Below the pieces are notes generated by a model. It was not told where the DNA came from. It ran no database searches and saw only the letters and a list, made by a program, of their open reading frames with translations. A stretch of DNA of 64,000 nt from Mesodorylaimus sp. YZB2_4 (taxonomy: Eukaryota > Nematoda > Enoplea > Dorylaimida > Dorylaimidae): NCBI GenBank assembly GCA_030248295.1, contig JASANH010000928.1, positions 62,001-126,000 of the forward strand. Direction: 5' to 3'. Shown piece by piece: positions 57,590 to 64,000 of the stretch. Positions within the stretch are counted from its first letter, which is position 1. Each line of letters opens with the position of its first letter. The position numbers and the translations under genes were made by a program.

Positions 57590-58450
57590 AAATATTTGAA
57601 ATTGCCGCGCGCAGTGATGCTCAGGTGCAAGAATCTTAATACAGTTGGGTGGGAAGTTTGGCTGAGCGCAGTGGTATGCTTGGGCGATCGGAACGCTTGT
57701 ACTAAGCAAGGTTCAGTTCGGGTAAGTTTAGAAAGCTGTAATAAAGCCGGGTAGGAGCTATAGTGTGATAGCTGAGATCCTACCGTCGGCTCAGGTTCGT
57801 TAACTAGCGCCCCGCCACTTCGGCACTATCGCTTTTACTTTTTCTCAACAAAGCAGAGAAGAACCGACCGTACAGTGCAACTCCCAACTTCTCACTGCCC
57901 ATCAGCATCGAATAGACACATATAGTAAATGAAATAGTGAAGGAAGGTCAAGAGGTCGGTGGGTTCTCGTATGGGAATGTCCAATACCTTGAGTTTGAGG
58001 AGCGGAGCGGCAGCTGCTATCGGCTGGAAAGTCAAGCAAGTTAATCTGGTGGTAAAATACTGCGTGGGTTGAACTAGTGTTTGTCGGGCGGTCGGCGGCG
58101 TGGGAAATGAGCGTGGAAATGGAATTGTTTGTGTACGAGATGAGAAAAGGCGATGTCCGGTTTTCCGTGCTGTGGCATACAGACCATACCTTTTCACTAA
58201 TACTTCACATTACAAAACCTGGACAAGTCAGGGAATCTGAGAAACGTTTGAAAACTCAAGGAAAATGGAAATCTATGAGCCAAAATCAGGGAAAACTGTG
58301 AAAGATTGCATTTTGAGGTTTCAAACTGGGAAATTTATTGAAGCTAGGTTTCAGGTTTTGCTTGCGGAACTTGTGAAAATCAGGAGTGATCATTTTCCGC
58401 GATATTTTTGAACCTGTAAAAAGGCAGTGGGTACAAAAAACTTCTCGCTG
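57590..58450 (+). repeat. Dispersed repeat, split third copy
   Basis: 57590-57690 and 58200-58450 match successive halves of the 9655-9960 repeat ('ttgccgcgcgcagtgatgct', then 'gagccaaaatcagggaaaac', 'ttcaaactgggaaattt'). About 500 bp of other sequence separates them, so this copy was probably split by an insertion. Confidence 0.55.
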
Positions 58451-58459
58451 GACATCCCC

Positions 58460-59615
58460 CGCCTGAAGTTAGGTTTTGGGTGCTGGTGATAATCATGTCT
58501 TTGGAGAAGAATCATATCGCCAAATGGAAAGTGAGGCTCATCATACTTGCCCTCTTCCTGTCGATGCATTGATGCCTGTCGTCCAGTGCCTCCCATCGGC
58601 CCAATGGCCCAGCCTCGCATCAGTGCGTTAGAATTTCCGTGATGGCGTTTATTTAACTCGGAAATCGATGCAAAATATTTGTATTAATTGGAATTTGTTG
58701 ACGGGACAGGAATTGGAGGAAGGCGGAGTCGATATGCTCAACTCGATTTTGGACAAACTGTTTCATAATAGCCAAATCTGAAATGGATCCGTGGTTCAGA
58801 TCCCCCGCTGATTTCTGGATCGATCGATCGATGGTGCAATTCTGAACATTTGGAAGAAATTACTCTGAATCATGAAGATGCAACGACCATGGACAACTTT
58901 CTGGACTCATCTCATAGTCGTAGTCAGTTGAAAAAATCATATATTTCTTGTGAGGCTTTCGAGTAAACACGGAAAAGGCCAATGCCCGCCCACCGCTTTT
59001 GATGAATGGCTTAATAATCAATCAAATAATGGACCCCGTTTCCATGTCAGCCACGGACAATGAACTGAAACTTTGATGAATAGTTGCGACCCTGCTTGTC
59101 TCTCACATTGACAAATTCGATTCCTGTCGACTCGAAAGTGGTGCGCCAGAAAACGAAAGACAAGGAACTATTTGGAACTTAATACTTTATATGTGTTTGA
59201 TACCTTGGTCATCTGTGACGCAAACGACAGGAAATGATGAATGTGCAACGGTGGAAACACGGGCTACCAAAATCATAAAATATACACCAAACTGTCCACC
59301 AAGACCAATCAATTCCAAACAATTGAACGATTCCAAACAAGGAGCCAAGCTAGCAGCTAGCTGGGGTAGGCTTCCATGATAGTGAAACTGCCTATTTCTG
59401 GCAGTCAGTATTAATCACTTCTCCTCATTTCAATCCGGCACAATGAAATTTGTAAAAGTCATAATTGAACACATAGTTTAATGCAGAATGATGGCGGAAT
59501 TGGAAATCCAAGTGATTTGAATATAACATATAACCGAAACTTGCAGATGAGCGAAGTACCACAGTGCAACAAAACAAATTACCCAAGGCCAGAAAATCCT
59601 CAGTATTTCGAACGC
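58460..59615. other. Gene-free stretch
   Basis: One minus-strand ATG frame at 58620-58390 (MRGWAIGPMGGTGRQASMH) has some protein-like character but no family and no support. Otherwise nothing is recognised. Confidence 0.4.
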
Positions 59616-59619
59616 TCGC

Positions 59620-60862
59620 TCATGGCTTTTTGCATAACTTTTCCATAAATGCCTCGACTTTCCTATTGTGATTTTCAATCTTTTATAGAGCTCTTTCGAA
59701 AGTTTCCATTCTTTTTTTAATCGATTGTAGTCATCCGCCCTGTGACCGATTCCACTCTTGCAATCTCGAAAAACTTCCTAGTTCTGAATTTTGACTTCGA
59801 TTGTCGTTAAGATTTCGACTAGCAAATCGCGCAACAAGATTTTGCCATTTTTTCTTCCTTTCACCCTCATTCTCGACATTTTCCACAGATTCTTGCTCTT
59901 TTTGACCCACTTGATTATTTCGATGAGTATTTGTTATGAAAATGATGACCTCGACGATCCAGAGCAGACTGAAGCCAGTGTACAAGCCTAGGTCGCCACC
60001 CACCTGGGATATCAGCTGGGTCAGAGTGAACTGGAACTTGTCTCGAAACAGGACATACGAGCTGGTGGTTGCAGAAAATACGATCCATGTGCGGAAATTC
60101 ATCTCAACTGCGCTTGGATCACTTTCGTAGTCGTGAGAACTGATCTGATAAATATTCTGGATTTTGAGACAGGGCTCGCATGTTCCATCCCCCTCAGCCC
60201 GCTCTACTCTTCTATCGGCCTCTTTCTGCGCACGCTCGGCGCATTTCTCGAGGGCAGAGGGGCTGCATTTGGCTCCCCGATAAGCCAGTGTCCAATTCGA
60301 GATCTCATCGATTTGTGCAGATTTCACGATTCGGCTGACTTGCTTGCACTGGCAAGTGTCCGACCAAGCCCGGGCCCGAACATGGTCCAGGCATTCATTC
60401 TTGTTGAAATGAGTGTCCGTGCAAGGGGACACAGCAGATTTGTCGAATATGCCAGAGTTGGATATCTGAACTGCGAAATTCCTGATCATGCCTAAAGTCT
60501 GCCGGTCCACGGGCATCTGCAACTCGTCATCATTGATCGTGACAGCAACGATTGGTTGCCAGGAGAGGTTCACGTTGACTGGAGGCGATGCGGGGTCGAT
60601 GACGATCGAGGCGCCCATGGATTTGTCCAAGGGATAGTTGATTATTGTAACCCGCTCTTGAGTTTTTTTCGATTTGACCATCAGATCGCGACTGAGTGGA
60701 ATAAATAAGGAAAATTTGGACACGGAAAAGTCAACTGATGCATCGAAATGTAAGTCTTTTCCAACCTTTGCTGGGGTGCCCAGTCTGTTGCCACCGAGCA
60801 CTGGGGTGATGGTTTTCCAAGCCAGCTCCAAAAGTTCAATGGAATAATTGTTTGAAATGCTT
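59620..60862 (-). pseudogene. DEG/ENaC channel, copy 4, 5'-truncated
   Basis: Homology to copy 1 begins abruptly at about 60862 (NNYSIELLELAWKTITPVLG) and continues intact through the Cys-rich region and TM2 (LISQVGGDLGLYTGFSLLWI). TM1 and the first third of the extracellular domain are missing. In the cytosolic tail, TGA follows NRSQGG (59731-59733) and TAG follows ERAL (near 59683). The reading frame then continues to VEAFMEKLCKK and a stop at 59620. It is closer to copy 1 in the body and to copy 3 in the tail. Because most of the body is open, truncation is probably recent. Confidence 0.85.
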
Positions 60863-61059
60863 GGTATAGAAGGTACAGTATGATACTTGCGCAGAATGTG
60901 AGCACACTGTATGAAAGGCTGATGGTCTGCGCATGATTATCAAAAAGGACATGCCGACGACATCACAGGTTGGTTGCAGTGCTTGCATGACTGTGAAGTG
61001 GAGGCGGAAGTGGAGACTGAGGATGAGACGTCTAATGTAACCCTGCTGCCTGCTAGGCC

Positions 61060-61195
61060 ATGGCGAGTTCCCCTGGCTGAGAGACGTCAACTTCCCGGTT
61101 AATGTTTCAGCCGCAGGTACAGTCGAAAGACTTCTGTACTGACTTCAGTCGGACTTTGGAAGCCTCCCTCCTACGCTTGCCAGGCTTGGTTACAC
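61060..61195 (-). repeat. Dispersed 'ACATCAACCCG' repeat, inverted copy
   Basis: 'ctgagagacgtcaacttccc' and 'tgccaggcttggttacac' are the reverse of the family core. It lies next to the 5' truncation point of channel copy 4. Confidence 0.55.
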
Positions 61196-61234
61196 TAATG
61201 ACACATCCAAACCCTGCATGTATAGTGTGGCTGC

Positions 61235-61830
61235 TCTACCTGCACCAGGCACGATCTCGAATACCCTCACTCGCCCATTTGCAGATGTTAGATTGTCAGA
61301 AAATGTACTCACAATCAGGTCAATCACGACTAGTGTATGCGAACTGCCAATTTTTAATCGCCAATAATGAGCGGCCATCAAATCATGATGCATCGTCCAT
61401 TGATGTGTCACCAACCATGACGGCGTCGAAACTTGATCTATCATCGTACTAAAACATGTTCTTGTTGTACTGTTGCTCCCTCTTTGTCTCCACAAGATTT
61501 ATGAATATGGCCTTACATATTCGTATGCGGCATTAAATGTGGTACACGAACAAGAAAACAAGAACGACTAGAAATCAACAAGAAGAGCTAGAACTAGAAA
61601 TTCACAAGAAAACGAGGAGGACTAGAAAAACTAACACAAATGCTACGAAGACCAATACTGGTGATTCAGACCTTGAAAGAATATGTGCGTGTTTATAAAA
61701 AATCGCATAATACAGGCTCTTGATATACAGTACGGTGTGAGCATGTCGCAGGTCACACCACAAAACTAATTGACGACATTCGACCCTTTTTACCGTTTTT
61801 TGTATTCGAAAAATTGCGTGGTCAGTCGGA
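61235..61830. repeat. Segmental duplication block, copy 2
   Basis: Partner of 53355-53900, same orientation, with an inserted 'agaaatcaacaagaagagct'-type simple stretch at about 61570-61630. Confidence 0.7.
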
Positions 61831-62102
61831 TGGGAGAGGCCTGCTATCTTAGATGCCGTTAAGTGCGCACTAGGTGTGTCATCTGCAATAAGCAATCGTC
61901 ATCTGCAAAATAAGTCATCTGCAATCGTTCTGGGTATGTACAATAAGTTTATTGTAACAGATGGAAAACTTTTAGGCAGGGCTAGCCAGGGATCTGAAAC
62001 ATGCGAGTGATCAGGGAGCCATGGATGCAGCAAGCAAGCTTAGCAATCAAATAACGATGACATCAATCAATATTTCAAATATACTCGGTTTTTCTTGTAA
62101 AT

Positions 62103-62705
62103 CATTTCAATAAAGGCTTCCCATTTTCCTGTGGTGGCTTTCAATCCTTTCTAAATCGGCCTCCATGGTTTCCATTCTTTTTTTGATCGATGTCAATGTG
62201 CCTTTCATTTCATCAACATTCATCGATGTTTCTGACTCTGATTTCAAATTCTGATGATCATGAAATTGTCTTTTCATGTACCTCGTTAAAATGCTGTACA
62301 AGTTTTTCTTAGGTTTCGGCGATTCAGCCCTTCCGATGGGTAAAACCTGGTTTGGACGTGTTCTAGTCTGTTGGTAGGCGTTGATAACGAATATGCACAC
62401 TTGGACGATCCACAGTAGGCTGAAGCCAGTGTACAAGCCCAGATCACCACCCACCTGAGATATCAGTTGCGTCATGCTGAACTGCTCTTTCTCTTGGAAC
62501 AGAACGTATAAACGCGCCATACACTCGAATATTACCTGTGGAAATACTAGAACCGTGTGTAAATACAGAGCCTTGGAAAGTTATTTGATAAATGTTTTGA
62601 ATTTTTAAGCAGGGCTCACAGATTTTGTCGCGCTGGGCATTTTGTTGTCTGATATCGGGACGTTTTTCGCATGTTCAGCACATTTCTCTAGCATAGAGCC
62701 TAGGT
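62103..62705 (-). pseudogene. DEG/ENaC channel, copy 5, 3' fragment
   Basis: Only the 3' third remains. EKCAEHAKN and RDKICEPCLKIQNIYQITF are in different frames (at least one frameshift near 62660). TM2 is intact (LISQVGGDLGLYTGFSLLWI) and the tail ends IKKRMETMEADLERIESHHR. Upstream homology is lost by about 62705. Clearly non-functional. Confidence 0.8.
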
Positions 62706-62709
62706 AACA

Positions 62710-64000
62710 CACGCTCGGAATGTTGAACACACAAGTGTATAGTGGCAGAAAATATTTCAGTTTACATGCAGGAAAACTTTTTTCTCTCGTTCAGTCCCTG
62801 TTGGGGCATATTCTAAAAACAGTGTTCAGAGTTTTAGCTCGTTGTCGTGAGTCAGTGGGTCGTTAGGTTTTGTCGTCTGCCAGATTGCCTGAGAACTGAG
62901 ATATGCAACTTCAGGCAGGGAACTTGTAATGACAACTATTTTGAGCCGAGTAAATTTCTTACTTTCATTATAACTGCTCATGAGAGTTGGCTCCATCTTA
63001 TGATTTATGCATGAGGAAATGATTTATTTCTTGCGTGTATACGCGTGGACCTGTCGATGCGTCCACGCTAGCCTTTGGTGATACTGCTTTTGGATCACAA
63101 ACGCGTTGTCTTTCTGTTGCCTCGTGTCGGTGGGGAGTCAATAAAACAGGATAATCTTCTTTCCCTGATCTATATTACCTTGTGCAGTGGGTAGCCCAGT
63201 TTTTCATTTTTGTATATGGTACTTGTTAGGTGCAGCGCCCAGTGAACTCTGGGGCTCAAAGCTAAAACGCTGTGATTTTATAAACTTGTAATCGGGTCCA
63301 TAATAAAGCATTTGGAAGTCGTGAAACAAGCTTCCTCTAAACTCCCTCAGCCATTATGCTTTGCGTGAAAGTTTTACTTGAGTACCTACCTGCGAGATTT
63401 ATACGTCCGGTCAGCGGAAGCCACCCAGCTAGATCTACAGTAGCTACCCATTCTTGAGGCCCTGACATTTTTTGGAGAGTTAAAGGGCTGTGCACCTTTT
63501 GGGGTCTATTGCCAATAGCTGAAGGGATCATCACCCTGGCGCCAGACGCTGTATTGCAAGATTCGCATATCCTTGGCATTCAGAGATAGCAAAAGGACAT
63601 TTGACCAGAATATATTTGATACGAATGGGAAATGACGGCTCAGTCCCTATTTATAGCGCATTCCCTGATCTATGGATAGGCAATGCGAAATAGGGTGTTG
63701 GACTTACTCCTCGTGCTTGATTTTATCGCGATCACGAAATCGTCAAGCAGAAGCATGCAAGGTCCGCTGCTTCTGGAACAATACCTTGGTGCATCAGCAT
63801 TGCTCAGAGTAGCATCTGGCATGGCCGGTGACATAAGTGAGGCTAGTTGTTATGGTCTACTTGTCAACCCTAAAACCGCGAGTACATGTGACCAGCCAGA
63901 GCCAGGCAGGATCTTTCTTGATCACCTTTTGTCAGCCTGGACTGGCCTGCTCCGAAGGCGCATCAAACCACATGTACTACCTTTCCCAGTTTCATTTCAT
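62710..64000. other. Gene-free end of window
   Basis: Short frames only, none with splice context or recognised motif. Nothing further is supported. Confidence 0.45.

Noticed and set aside
58390..58620. Small ATG-initiated protein (MRGWAIGPMGG...)
   Set aside because: Protein-like composition, but no family, no splice support and it overlaps a dispersed repeat at its 3' end.

Overview
The window is animal nuclear DNA. Protein-coding genes are split by introns with GT-AG borders (several only about 50 bases long), intergenic space is repeat-rich, and the gene families are metazoan: a LOTUS/Tudor germ-granule protein, a Cys-loop receptor, DEG/ENaC channels and MARVEL-type four-span membrane proteins. 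An invertebrate, probably an ecdysozoan, fits best. A short internal TTAGGC array (the nematode telomere hexamer) is only a weak hint, and I cannot name the species.

Layout. 1-2.35 kb: an unassigned, possibly decaying minus-strand gene. 4.2-7.4 kb: two tandem paralogous MARVEL-like four-transmembrane genes (minus). 9.1-18.85 kb: one large minus-strand gene with three LOTUS domains and an extended Tudor domain (TDRD7-like), whose introns hold several non-autonomous transposons. 19.5-28.1 kb: a complete 8.6-kb DNA transposon with ~330-bp inverted terminal repeats and an ATTAA target duplication. It carries a broken integrase-type (DDE) transposase on the plus strand and a multi-exon HECT-type ubiquitin-ligase-like gene on the minus strand. 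28.3-29.9 kb: a secreted cysteine-rich protein of unknown family. 30.2-34.6 kb: a GMC oxidoreductase with an acidic tail. 35.4-37.7 kb: a zinc-finger/coiled-coil protein, possibly ZNF106-like. 38.06-39.9 kb (plus): a Cys-loop ligand-gated channel. 41.4-42.0 kb (plus): a small SnoaL/DUF4440-like protein. 42.5-43.8 kb (plus): an intronless calmodulin-lysine N-methyltransferase-like gene. 47.8-62.7 kb (minus): an array of five DEG/ENaC channel copies, two with intact single-exon reading frames and three broken.

The single-copy genes show no common pathway. The two clusters (MARVEL-like pair, DEG/ENaC array) reflect local tandem duplication, with duplicated non-coding flanks and exon debris. The most unusual object is the integrase-plus-HECT transposon, inserted into a pre-existing ~190-bp tandem repeat next to the Tudor gene. 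Other repeats include TA-flanked mariner-like and pogo-like MITEs, hAT-like ends, fold-back hairpins, tRNA-derived SINE-like pieces, a 23-bp palindromic satellite and a higher-order A-B-A-B repeat inside a terminal-inverted-repeat element. All homology statements rest on remembered family motifs, since no search could be run.
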